The translations under genes and the position numbers were made by a program. From positions 1 to 23,741 of the forward strand of contig DIQZ01000005.1 in assembly GCA_002424305.1 (NCBI GenBank): a DNA stretch of 23,741 nucleotides, read 5' to 3'. Numbering within the stretch: position 1 is the first letter of the stretch; every line of letters starts with the position of its first letter. The notes below the pieces were generated by a model. The model searched no databases. It saw only the letters and a list, made by a program, of their open reading frames with translations, and had not been told where the DNA came from. This DNA comes from Firmicutes bacterium UBA5449 (GTDB taxonomy: Bacteria > Bacillota > SHA-98 > UBA4971). This document shows, one piece after another, positions 1-6,864 of this stretch.

Positions 1-57
1 GCTCAATAGTGACCGGAATAATCAGAAATACTAACGATACCAAATAAAACCACATTC

Positions 58-663
58 TTGTATCAATACGAAGATTTTAATTCACTGTATTTCATTAGAA
101 AAGGAAGAACGTGCCATTATATGTTAAATGAGAGAGGCGTCCAAAAAATCCTCTATACACTGAATAGAGGCTGGTTCTTTGGAGAAATTGCTGCAATCTT
201 AAATATTCACTATACATCTTTATTCAGTTTTGCAGAAGAAGACACGATAATATATAAACTCAATTCTATTCAGTTTAAGGAGCTCATGGATAGTTCAAAA
301 GTATTTCGTGATTCGTTAATGAGCTGCATCTGTTACAAACTTATTTCACTGAGATATGAAATCGAGAATCTGGTATTTAATTCAACAAGAGATAGACTGA
401 TTAGGTACTTATGCATGAATCTTGATGAAACAGACGTTGAGGACGGAAAATGGTTGAATCAAAGATATCGGAAAACTCATTATGAGATAGGAATTGTCAT
501 AGGCACTACAAGAGTGAGCGTAAGCAGATTGATAAGGGACTTACGAGATGAAGGGATTATTAGAATAGTTAATAATGCCATTCAGGTAAATAAAGACTTC
601 TATGAAAAAACTGTAGAAAGCTTTATGCATAAAACTTCTCTGGCTCAGAATAGGAAGAAGTAA
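58..663 (+). CDS. Crp/Fnr-family transcriptional regulator, N-terminus missing or start unclear
   Basis: The product has a partial cyclic-nucleotide-binding-like beta-roll (about residues 8-75, with the YFIRKGR motif and a GEIAAI element), a dimerisation helix (about 80-108) and a C-terminal winged helix (about 110-185) containing GTTRVSVSRL, typical of Crp/Fnr proteins. The recognition helix has Val153 where Crp and Fnr have Glu (R-E-T-V-S-R becomes R-V-S-V-S-R). Family members run about 220-230 residues; this one is about 201 from the TTG at 58, which has no Shine-Dalgarno. Residues encoded by 22-57 still look like beta-roll sequence (NKTTFLYQYED), but an in-frame TAA sits at 19-21 and no ATG, GTG or TTG occurs between 22 and 57. 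The gene may be N-terminally truncated or frameshifted. It is the natural candidate regulator for the two palindromes upstream of the neighbouring minus-strand units. Family assignment is firm; integrity is not. Confidence 0.75.
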   Translation: MYQYEDFNSLYFIRKGRTCHYMLNERGVQKILYTLNRGWFFGEIAAILNIHYTSLFSFAEEDTIIYKLNSIQFKELMDSSKVFRDSLMSCICYKLISLRYEIENLVFNSTRDRLIRYLCMNLDETDVEDGKWLNQRYRKTHYEIGIVIGTTRVSVSRLIRDLRDEGIIRIVNNAIQVNKDFYEKTVESFMHKTSLAQNRKK

Positions 664-906
664 TACTTCGATTACAGATGTGCAATCAAGATTCCAGACT
701 TATGCAGGTCTGCTAGATGAATATTCTTCAAATTCCCCATGATTAAAGCCTGCTTTAGGCAAAAGAAAAGGCAACCAACCCGATATATCATAGTCTACAG
801 CACATAAACGAGATAATCAGGAGGTTGCCTTTGCTGCAATTTATTGTCCTACAAGACAATCATTTAGTCATTCGAAGGACGTACTTATTCTCATACATCC
901 TTGATG
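664..906. other. Intergenic region between convergent crp-like and M20 genes
   Basis: No convincing gene is seen. The region holds a 10-bp inverted repeat (767-776 and 823-832), a 6-bp-arm repeat (843-848 and 855-860), and a weak 5-bp hairpin just after the crp-like stop (695-699 and 708-712). A short frame starting TTG at 831, with an AGGAGG six bases upstream, encodes about 31 residues; I could not recognise it, and it may be a remnant of something mobile. Confidence 0.5.
767..832 (-). terminator. Long inverted repeat, possible terminator of the minus-strand M20 unit
   Basis: AAAGGCAACC at 767-776 pairs perfectly with GGTTGCCTTT at 823-832 across a 46-nt loop. Read on the minus strand the second arm runs into TCTTTT, so it could terminate transcription after the M20 gene that ends at 907. 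The loop is unusually long for an intrinsic terminator, so a mobile-element end or remnant is an alternative. Confidence 0.4.
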
Positions 907-2100
907 TTATTTATACTCTTCATTGAAGAAATCCAGAGCAACACCAACCATAGTTTTTACACCGACAACAATAGCCTTCTCGTCAGTATAATAGTATGGA
1001 GAATGTGTCGCACCATATTCTTTACCTGGCGTTCTGGCTCCGAGTCTTATGAATACACCTGGTTTGTTTTCTTTCAAAAACGCGAAATCCTCACCGCCCA
1101 TTGCAGGTGTACTAAGATTAATTACATTTTGTTCTCCTAGCAATTTACACCCAACTCTAAAGACCCTGTCAACCCATTCTTCATCACAGATAAGAGGTGG
1201 TACTCCTTTTTCAATATCAACTATAGCTTGAGCTCCCATACCTTTTGCAACATTTTCACAAATATCTTTGACCTTGTTATGAATGGCAACTCTTGTTTCT
1301 GGTTTTGTAGCTCTAATTGTCCCTTCCATTTCCAATGACTCTGAGATAATATTATGCGCTACTCCACCATTTATCTTTCCTATTGTTACAATTCCGTTCT
1401 CCAGAGGAGAAATACCCCTTGATACAACTGTTTGTAATGTATTTATGATGTTTGCAGCAACAACAATAGGGTCAACGCCACGATTTGGGTGCGCTGCATG
1501 GCATTGTTTTCCAATAACCTTGATATTGAGCTTATCCGCTGATGCAAGGATTGCACCTTTCCTGGTACCAATTTGCCCTCCATACAAATCAGGGATTACA
1601 TGTATAGCAGCCATACCATCGATTTCCTCAAAATCAATATGAGGATCGTTTAGAAACAGTTTTGCTCCTCTTAGGTTTTCCTCCGCCGGCTGAAAGAAGA
1701 ATACAAGTTTTCCGGAAAATTGATTCTTAATTCGTGATAGAACTATCAACGAGGATAGCAATACTGTTGTGTGTACATCATGACCACAAGCATGCATTAC
1801 ACCATCATTCAAAGATGCAAATTCCAGGCCTGTTTTCTCTGTAACAGGTAATGCATCCATGTCACCACGTAGTCCTATGACCTTGTCTGATTGTGATTTA
1901 GTGCCTATTAGTTCTACTAAGACACCGGTATCACCAACACGTTTCATACGGTCATAATCTACTTGATTTTCAATCACATCCATTAGATACGCGCATGTAT
2001 TGAACTCATGCAGACTCAATTCCGGATTTGCATGTAAATGATGCCAATGTTTAATAGCATCAGATTCTATCTCATTGACTAATTTAGTGACATCAATCAT
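907..2100 (-). CDS. M20 family metal-dependent amidohydrolase (aminoacylase/hippurate hydrolase type)
   Basis: This 397-residue protein is a cytoplasmic M20 peptidase-family amidohydrolase that hydrolyses N-acyl amino acids or similar amides with two bound metal ions. The metal ligands are visible: HACGHDVH with Cys105 and His107, the catalytic PAEE (Glu140/Glu141), His167 in AAIHVIP, and a C-terminal His366 in GATHSPYYY. The dimerisation lid lies at about residues 183-300 and carries IGKINGGVAHN. Length matches the family. The ATG is preceded by AAGGTGAT on the minus strand. It lies 15 bp after the YfcC-like carrier, so the two are probably co-transcribed, with the carrier importing the substrate or exporting a product. 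Exact substrate is unknown; N-acyl amino acids, indole-acetyl conjugates and N-acetyl-diaminopimelate are all possible in the family. Confidence 0.9.
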   Translation of the reverse strand: MIDVTKLVNEIESDAIKHWHHLHANPELSLHEFNTCAYLMDVIENQVDYDRMKRVGDTGVLVELIGTKSQSDKVIGLRGDMDALPVTEKTGLEFASLNDGVMHACGHDVHTTVLLSSLIVLSRIKNQFSGKLVFFFQPAEENLRGAKLFLNDPHIDFEEIDGMAAIHVIPDLYGGQIGTRKGAILASADKLNIKVIGKQCHAAHPNRGVDPIVVAANIINTLQTVVSRGISPLENGIVTIGKINGGVAHNIISESLEMEGTIRATKPETRVAIHNKVKDICENVAKGMGAQAIVDIEKGVPPLICDEEWVDRVFRVGCKLLGEQNVINLSTPAMGGEDFAFLKENKPGVFIRLGARTPGKEYGATHSPYYYTDEKAIVVGVKTMVGVALDFFNEEYK

Positions 2101-2115
2101 ATGATCACCTTTTCC

Positions 2116-3522
2116 TTACATTGGCCCCCATTGCACAATCTGCAAAATCGTAATAGCAACAAAAGAGAGCAGCAATTGAACTATCAACAAAGGCATAAAC
2201 CACTTAAGATATTTGTTGTATGCTATCTTTGCCATCCCTAGGCCACCCATTAATGAGCCTACAGTCGGAATCATGCAGTTCGTGAATCCATCTCCAAATT
2301 GGAACGCTTGAACAGCAACTTGACGAGATATTCCAGTCAACTGAGAAATAGGTGTCATAATAGGCATCACTGTCGTAGCTTGTCCCGAACCGGACGATAT
2401 GAAGAAGTTGATTATTATGTTGGCAAGTAGCATAAGATTAGCGCCAACCACCGGACCGAATTTGTCAATTGGTATGACTAAAGCATTTACGATAGTGTCT
2501 ATTATTCTTCCATCAGTCATAACGATTGAAATTGATCTTGCAATACCAACAATAAAAGCTGCTGCCACCATCTTTTGACAACCAATGGCGAATTCCTTAG
2601 CAGTTCCATTAACACCAAAACCATTTACTAATCCAATCAGGATAGCCATAGCTAAGAAGATTGCACTATAGTCTTCAAGTGCCCAACCATACTTAATTGA
2701 ACAGAATATAAGGGTAGTGAATCCAATAACCATTATGGCCAAAGAAATTATATTCCCTGTAGTCAAGTTGCTCTGTTCTTCATCTACATTGACGGGCAAA
2801 CCCATGTATTCCTCTGGTTTCATGCCTGGTTCGTAATTTAAGCTTTTTGTCGGATCTTTGTTGATTTTCTTGGCATAAAGCATCACAAATCCGAAAGACA
2901 GGATGAAGTTCACAATATGAAATATTACCCTTACTCCAAAGCCCGATAGAAGTGGTATTCCGGCTATTGACTGAGCAAGACCCACAGTTACTACGTTTGC
3001 CCATCCTACATTAAACCCTGAAAAAGCTCCGAAGAAAATCATTGCAAAACCTAAGGTATCATCATATCCCATTGAACGTGACAACATAATTCCTATCGGG
3101 ATAATTGCTACAGTTGGATTACCAAACACACCGGTAGCACCACCCATAGACATTGCAAACATTACTGCGAGTATTGCGATCCACTCTTTACCTTGAACCT
3201 TACCTACTAAACTCTTAAAGCCCCTCTCAATAGTACCGCTTTTCTCTAACATATGCACTGCAGCACCACAAAACATAACCATAAAAATTAGTTTTGATCC
3301 TTGTTGAAACCCGGTAACTACAGCCTTAATGATATCCCATGGAGTTTGGCCGTTCTGCTCAACCCTGTGATATGAACCTGCAACAACTTCTTTATACTTA
3401 CCTACTTGAACTCGATCAAACTCACCTGCAGGAATAATATATGTTAACGCTGCTACAATAATGGTAATAGTAAATATGATAACGAAAATATGAGGTGCTT
3501 GTCGTCTTTTCTGTTTCTCCAT
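2116..3522 (-). CDS. YfcC/DcuC-family membrane carrier (putative amino-acid or dicarboxylate transporter)
   Basis: A polytopic inner-membrane carrier of about 468 residues. It begins with a basic N-terminus (EKQKRRQAPH), then a first membrane segment ending in TYIIPAGEF, a motif typical of YfcC-like members of the C4-dicarboxylate anaerobic carrier superfamily. Further segments include GGATGVFGNPTVAIIPIGI and the FISSGSGQATTVMPIM hairpin, and at least ten hydrophobic stretches are apparent. I prefer the ATG at 3520-3522, which has AGGAAGG eight bases upstream. An in-frame TTG at 3544-3546 would add eight residues but lacks a good ribosome-binding site. The M20 amidohydrolase follows 15 bp downstream. 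A copy of the duplicated control region lies about 300 bp upstream. Substrate cannot be fixed from sequence; peptides, basic amino acids and dicarboxylates are all reported for relatives. Confidence 0.85.
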   Translation of the reverse strand: MEKQKRRQAPHIFVIIFTITIIVAALTYIIPAGEFDRVQVGKYKEVVAGSYHRVEQNGQTPWDIIKAVVTGFQQGSKLIFMVMFCGAAVHMLEKSGTIERGFKSLVGKVQGKEWIAILAVMFAMSMGGATGVFGNPTVAIIPIGIMLSRSMGYDDTLGFAMIFFGAFSGFNVGWANVVTVGLAQSIAGIPLLSGFGVRVIFHIVNFILSFGFVMLYAKKINKDPTKSLNYEPGMKPEEYMGLPVNVDEEQSNLTTGNIISLAIMVIGFTTLIFCSIKYGWALEDYSAIFLAMAILIGLVNGFGVNGTAKEFAIGCQKMVAAAFIVGIARSISIVMTDGRIIDTIVNALVIPIDKFGPVVGANLMLLANIIINFFISSGSGQATTVMPIMTPISQLTGISRQVAVQAFQFGDGFTNCMIPTVGSLMGGLGMAKIAYNKYLKWFMPLLIVQLLLSFVAITILQIVQWGPM

Positions 3523-3829
3523 AACTTTCGCCTTCCTTTTTGCCAAGATGCAGGAATTGAAGTTCTAGTAATGTTAGTACGACGTCTCTGAAAACACTTG
3601 AACCAATTAATCCCCCCTATAACTGTTGAGCATTTAAGCGCAAATGATATGTGGGTATGATTCAATACATCCTTAAAATTCTTTGAGTCTTTTAGCTTTG
3701 ATGAATCATTTTATACCATGTATAGACTCTTTATCTATAGAAAAATTAGGATTATTCTCTGAAGCCTTGTGAATCATCTAAGGAGAAACTTACTTGCCTT
3801 CTACGATCTTCTATTTTGGCTATGTTATC

Positions 3830-3857
3830 AATTCAGCACAGTGGACGTTAAAGTTAA
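3830..3857 (-). promoter_or_regulatory. Predicted sigma-70 type promoter, copy A
   Basis: On the minus strand TTAACT (3852-3857), a 16-bp spacer and TGAATT (3830-3835) preceded by TGC form an extended -10 promoter. The equivalent in copy B is TTGACT-16-TAAATT, also with TGC. Conservation of elements and spacing in the two diverged copies supports function. It would drive the yfcC-like and M20 genes. Confidence 0.45.
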
Positions 3858-3885
3858 GTATCAACAACACAAACACACTTATAAA

Positions 3886-3907
3886 CAATGTATCTAATGA
3901 TATGTTG
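3886..3907. promoter_or_regulatory. Crp/Fnr-geometry palindrome, copy A
   Basis: CAATGTATC, spacer TAAT, then GATATGTTG: 9-bp arms with two mismatches around a 4-bp spacer, the same 22-bp layout as Fnr boxes (TTGAT-N4-ATCAA within longer arms). Its centre is about 73 bp upstream of the predicted start site, a distance compatible with class I activation. The matching site in copy B is perfect. Confidence 0.5.
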
Positions 3908-4050
3908 TGCGCAAATCACCTAAATTTGCATAATAACCCTTTCTTATCCTACATATTAAATAGACTACGCCCTATCACAAGTGACACTGGACTAGAATCT
4001 GTCAGCCTTGTAATGCATAGTCTGCTTCCTCTGCTAAAGCATCGGGAAGA

Positions 4051-4066
4051 GCAAATTCCAATTTGC
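4051..4066. repeat. GCAAATT-CC-AATTTGC palindrome
   Basis: A perfect 7-bp inverted repeat with a 2-bp centre, about 30 bp past the flavoprotein stop codon on the minus strand. The loop is too short and no T-run follows, so it is not an intrinsic terminator. A related GCAAAT-N7-ATTTGC repeat lies at 3911-3929. A protein-binding site is possible. Confidence 0.35.
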
Positions 4067-4093
4067 GAGTTTGCTTTCCACCCTAATCCCTTC

Positions 4094-5458
4094 TCATAAA
4101 GAAACAACCTTTTTCTTTGCTTGGTTAGCAGCAATTAGAATTGGGTCGTAAACAGGTGCCACTGATGGAGCATATACTAAATCTAATTCTGATAGCTCTG
4201 TAACTGTCATGCCCGCTGTTATTGCCGTTGCAAGTAAATTTATTCTTCCTGCTATTGATTCACTGCCAATTGCTTGTGCCCCAAAGAGTCGGCCGCTTCT
4301 TTTGTCGAAAATGAGTTTAATGTGGTTGTCTTTACCGCCTGGGTAGTACGATGCTTTATCCATCTTTATTATTTTCGCTTCTTCCACTTCATACCCAGCT
4401 TCCTTGGCCTGCTCTATTGTTAACCCTGTAGATGCAATATATAGATTGAAGACTTTTGTTATCTGTGATGCTAGTACACCTTTAAAGGTACTCATATCCC
4501 CTGCTATATTTCCCCCTGCAATTTTGCCTTGCTTATTTGCTGTTGTTCCAAGAGGAACGTAGACGGGGCGCTTTGTTATCAAATTGAAAGTCTGAACACA
4601 ATCACCTGCAGCCCAAATTGAATCATCTGAGGTTTGCATATATTCGTCTACAATAATAGCGCTCTTTACTCCTGTTTTTAGTCCGGCATTTTGAGCTATG
4701 CTTGAATTCGGTTTTACCCCTATAGAGATAATTGCAAGGTCTGTTTCAAAGGTTGCACCATCACTTGTTTTTACACCTACTACCTTGTCGCCATCGGCTA
4801 AAATCTCGCTCACCACTGTGCCGGTACATAAGTGTACGTTGTTTTCTTCTAATACCTGTTTTACTGCGTTGGAATATTCTTCATCTAGAAAGGGTAGAAG
4901 CCTAGGCAGAGCCTCTATTACTGTAACCTCCAGCCCTAACAATGATAGTTGCTCCGCCATTTCAAGACCAATAAACCCCCCACCCACTATGAGAGCTTTT
5001 TCGGTCTTTTCTTCTTGAATTGCACTTTTAATTGCTATTCCATCTTCGACAGTCCTCAGAAAGAACACTCCGCTTGCGTGAATATTGGAGATGTTCGGTA
5101 TTATCGGAGATGCCCCGGTAGCAATGACAAGGTAATCATAAGAAACACTGAAACACTCTTTTTTTCTTAAGTCATGAACTTCCAAGGTTTTCTTGGCTGG
5201 GTCAATTTTAGTCACTTCGTGATGAATATATGTGGAGATATTTCTCTTTTCTATTAACTCATCAGGAGTAAAGTCTGATAACTCGTCTTCCGTTTTAACG
5301 ATATCACCAATATAATAGGGAAGACCGCAAGCTCCATAGGTTACAAAGCCTGTTCTTTCGAATACGCTAACTTCTATTTCCGGCTTTACTCTTTTCGCCT
5401 TCGAAGCAGCACTCATACCGGCTGCCGTACCACCTATGACTACCAGATGCTTCCCCAA
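4094..5458 (-). CDS. CoA-disulfide reductase / NADH oxidase-like flavoprotein
   Basis: A cytoplasmic FAD- and NAD(P)H-dependent pyridine nucleotide-disulfide oxidoreductase of 454 residues. FAD binding is shown by VVIGGTAAGMSAA near the N-terminus and by AAGDCVQTFN (about residue 289); NAD(P)H binding by ALIVGGGFIGLEMA (about 155-168). A single redox cysteine, Cys44 in YGACGLPYYIG, is as in CoA-disulfide reductases and NADH oxidases, without the second active-site cysteine of glutathione reductases. A C-terminal dimerisation domain ends the protein. The start is TTG at 5456-5458; an in-frame TGA lies three codons upstream, and AAGGA sits about 13 bases before it, which is rather far. It follows the aldolase gene by 43 bp. 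Likely roles are thiol/CoA redox balance or oxygen defence supporting the catabolic genes around it; exact acceptor is unclear. Confidence 0.88.
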   Translation of the reverse strand: MGKHLVVIGGTAAGMSAASKAKRVKPEIEVSVFERTGFVTYGACGLPYYIGDIVKTEDELSDFTPDELIEKRNISTYIHHEVTKIDPAKKTLEVHDLRKKECFSVSYDYLVIATGASPIIPNISNIHASGVFFLRTVEDGIAIKSAIQEEKTEKALIVGGGFIGLEMAEQLSLLGLEVTVIEALPRLLPFLDEEYSNAVKQVLEENNVHLCTGTVVSEILADGDKVVGVKTSDGATFETDLAIISIGVKPNSSIAQNAGLKTGVKSAIIVDEYMQTSDDSIWAAGDCVQTFNLITKRPVYVPLGTTANKQGKIAGGNIAGDMSTFKGVLASQITKVFNLYIASTGLTIEQAKEAGYEVEEAKIIKMDKASYYPGGKDNHIKLIFDKRSGRLFGAQAIGSESIAGRINLLATAITAGMTVTELSELDLVYAPSVAPVYDPILIAANQAKKKVVSL

Positions 5459-5501
5459 ATCAGTTCACTTTTCCTTTCTGATGCCTTTCACATTTCTTTT
5501 G

Positions 5502-6419
5502 CTATTTGCGTTTACCATATTTTGCTATTACACCAAGCTCATCCATTAGCCTTTCAAGATCGTCATATTTGGGGCCGGCAAAATCTAAGTATGGCCTTCT
5601 CAAATGCCCGCCCGGTAAACCGAGAATTCTTAAAGCAGCCTTAACAACAATTGGGTTGGACAGTTGATAAAGGCTTTCTAGAAGGGGGAAGTATTTGAAG
5701 TAAATTTCTCTACATGTTTCCATTACTTCCACACTATCCCATGGGCGAGAAAACAGCGCTACCTCCTCCGGTATGATGTTCCCACCAATATTAGCCGTTC
5801 CGTTTCCACCAATGGCTAACGTTGGGATAACGATTGAATAAGCCGGATAATCGCAACAAAGAATATGTATTTTATCGCCACACAGACGTTTTACCTGAAC
5901 TAACTGCTTTACATGAGACATTGCTTCTTTATCTACAACAAAATTCGGGTGCTTCTCTGAAAGCATAGAAATAGTTCTAGGCTCTACAAGAACTCCTATT
6001 CTGGATGGGTTGTTGTAGATCCCACAGGGTATTTTTATTGAGCTCATACAGGTATTAAGATGCTCATATGCTGCACTTTGTGGAATTAAAACATATGGTG
6101 GCACAGTAAAAATAACACCGTCTCCGCCCTCGCCTTCGATGAACTTTGCAAGTTCTACGCTTGCCTCTGTAGTACTTGCCGAAGCGTTGAAAAATACGGG
6201 AATTTTGCCCTTTGCCATCTTTACTACTTCTTTGACTATCGTCTTTTTTTCCTCTAGTGTAAGCAAACTAGTCTCACCGCATGAGCCCAATACAAACAAC
6301 TGAGAAGTTCCATACTTGATCTGTCTTTCAATAAGAAGTTCGAACCCGCTATAATCAATGGAGTTGTCAGGCTTGAAAGGAGTAGGCATTGCCACCCAAG
6401 AACCAGTTGGTTTAAACAT
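5502..6419 (-). CDS. DapA/N-acetylneuraminate lyase family aldolase, divergent
   Basis: A class I aldolase of the dihydrodipicolinate synthase/N-acetylneuraminate lyase family, 305 residues, predicted TIM barrel, cytoplasmic. The Schiff-base lysine is Lys164 in VVDKEAM, with Tyr135 and Arg140 in YNNPSR as family catalytic residues. The usual GTTGE motif is GSCGE, so the Thr-Thr pair of true DapA (proton relay) is Ser46-Cys47, arguing against lysine biosynthesis. The C-terminus (ALRILGLPGGHLRRP and AKYG) matches the small remnant at 13755-13946. It is the first gene of the minus-strand cluster, with a promoter and Crp/Fnr-like palindrome just upstream. The neighbourhood of carrier, amidohydrolase and flavoprotein suggests a catabolic aldolase or lyase for an unknown keto-acid-type substrate. 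Confidence 0.88.
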   Translation of the reverse strand: MFKPTGSWVAMPTPFKPDNSIDYSGFELLIERQIKYGTSQLFVLGSCGETSLLTLEEKKTIVKEVVKMAKGKIPVFFNASASTTEASVELAKFIEGEGGDGVIFTVPPYVLIPQSAAYEHLNTCMSSIKIPCGIYNNPSRIGVLVEPRTISMLSEKHPNFVVDKEAMSHVKQLVQVKRLCGDKIHILCCDYPAYSIVIPTLAIGGNGTANIGGNIIPEEVALFSRPWDSVEVMETCREIYFKYFPLLESLYQLSNPIVVKAALRILGLPGGHLRRPYLDFAGPKYDDLERLMDELGVIAKYGKRK

Positions 6420-6507
6420 AAGTTGTGCCTCCTATTAGAGTGTTATTGTGACCTATTTTGAAAGTTTCCTTTTTACCTTTACGATCTTCTGTCTTGGTTG
6501 TGTTATT

Positions 6508-6535
6508 AATTTAGCACAGTAAGCTTTGAAGTCAA
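6508..6535 (-). promoter_or_regulatory. Predicted sigma-70 type promoter, copy B
   Basis: On the minus strand TTGACT (6530-6535), a 16-bp spacer and TAAATT (6508-6513) with TGC immediately upstream (extended -10). The predicted start near 6501 gives the aldolase transcript a leader of about 80 nt. Elements and spacing are conserved in copy A. Confidence 0.5.
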
Positions 6536-6565
6536 GTAACAACAACACAAACATGCCTAAAACAA

Positions 6566-6587
6566 CAATGTATCCAATGATACATTG
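6566..6587. promoter_or_regulatory. Crp/Fnr-geometry palindrome, copy B (perfect)
   Basis: CAATGTATC-CAAT-GATACATTG is a perfect inverted repeat with 9-bp arms and a 4-bp spacer. The core GTATC-N4-GATAC has the same layout as TTGAT-N4-ATCAA of Fnr. The centre lies about 75 bp upstream of the predicted aldolase start site. It is a likely operator of a Crp/Fnr protein, plausibly that encoded at 58-663. Confidence 0.6.
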
Positions 6588-6799
6588 CACATTAGTGCAG
6601 TAGTGTAAAGTTTTAATAGGTGGTCGGGAGTTAGACTGAGAATGAGACCTCTGGTGCATTAAGGCTCGAAATCTGAACAATAACCTTCCTTGTCTTATAA
6701 TCATGAATGGATTACTCCCTATTGCAAGCGAGGCACTGGACTGGAATTCATCAGCTTTTCAGTGTCAGGGCTGGGAAGAATCGAGGCATATCGAAAGCA

Positions 6800-6829
6800 T
6801 TTACATAAAAATTAATTATGCATTACAAT
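6800..6829 (+). promoter_or_regulatory. Possible osmC promoter
   Basis: TTTACA (6800-6805), 18-bp spacer, TACAAT (6824-6829), about 35 bp before the osmC-like ATG. The match is moderate and the surrounding DNA is AT-rich. Confidence 0.35.
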
Positions 6830-6864
6830 CGTATTTAGAAATAATCACCAGGAGGTTCGCTGCA

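Larger units (their letters stand above)
3795..4010 (-). repeat. Control-region repeat, copy A (upstream of the YfcC-like carrier)
   Basis: This stretch is a diverged copy of about 6470-6755. Shared blocks in the same order include TACGATCTTCT, AGCACAGT, CAACAACACAAACA, ACAATGTATC and CACTGGACT. Copy B carries about 70 extra bases after the palindrome. Indels of one or two bases break any common reading frame, so conservation is of DNA and not of a protein. Both copies sit upstream of a minus-strand transcription unit. Confidence 0.75.
3547..4093. other. Non-coding region holding copy A of the duplicated control region and a long leader
   Basis: I see no real gene here. It contains copy A of the duplicated control region (about 3795-4010), two GCAAAT-type palindromes (3911-3929 and 4051-4066) and a TATAC-CAT-GTATA palindrome (3712-3724). 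Transcription from the predicted promoter would give the yfcC-like gene a leader of about 300 nt, in which I could not identify a known riboswitch. Confidence 0.6.
6470..6755 (-). repeat. Control-region repeat, copy B (upstream of the DapA-family aldolase)
   Basis: Second copy of the duplicated control region described at 3795-4010. It matches copy A over both flanks, from TACGATCTTCT at about 6480 to CACTGGACT at about 6733, with roughly 70 additional bases (about 6591-6665) absent from copy A. Confidence 0.75.
6420..6864. other. Divergent intergenic region (aldolase to OsmC) with copy B of the control region
   Basis: No gene is convincing in this region. A reading frame runs into osmC from ATG 6703, but the AGGAGG at 6850-6855 fixes the osmC start at 6865 and the upstream part overlaps duplicated non-coding DNA. 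The region carries the minus-strand promoter and palindrome for the aldolase unit and a possible plus-strand osmC promoter. It also marks where composition shifts from AT-rich to balanced. Confidence 0.6.

Noticed and set aside
3547..3829. Riboswitch in the long leader of the YfcC-like gene
   Set aside because: I could not find the conserved cores of known amino-acid or cofactor riboswitches, and no terminator-like hairpin with a T-run precedes the start codon.
3794..4134. Short open frames on both strands in the 3.5-4.1 kb gap
   Set aside because: They have no ribosome-binding sites or recognisable domains, and the matching DNA in copy B contains frame-breaking indels, so conservation is not of protein.
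6703..6864. A 54-residue N-terminal extension of the OsmC-family protein from ATG 6703
   Set aside because: The AGGAGG at 6850-6855 and the family start both point to ATG 6865, and the extension overlaps duplicated non-coding DNA of the control region.
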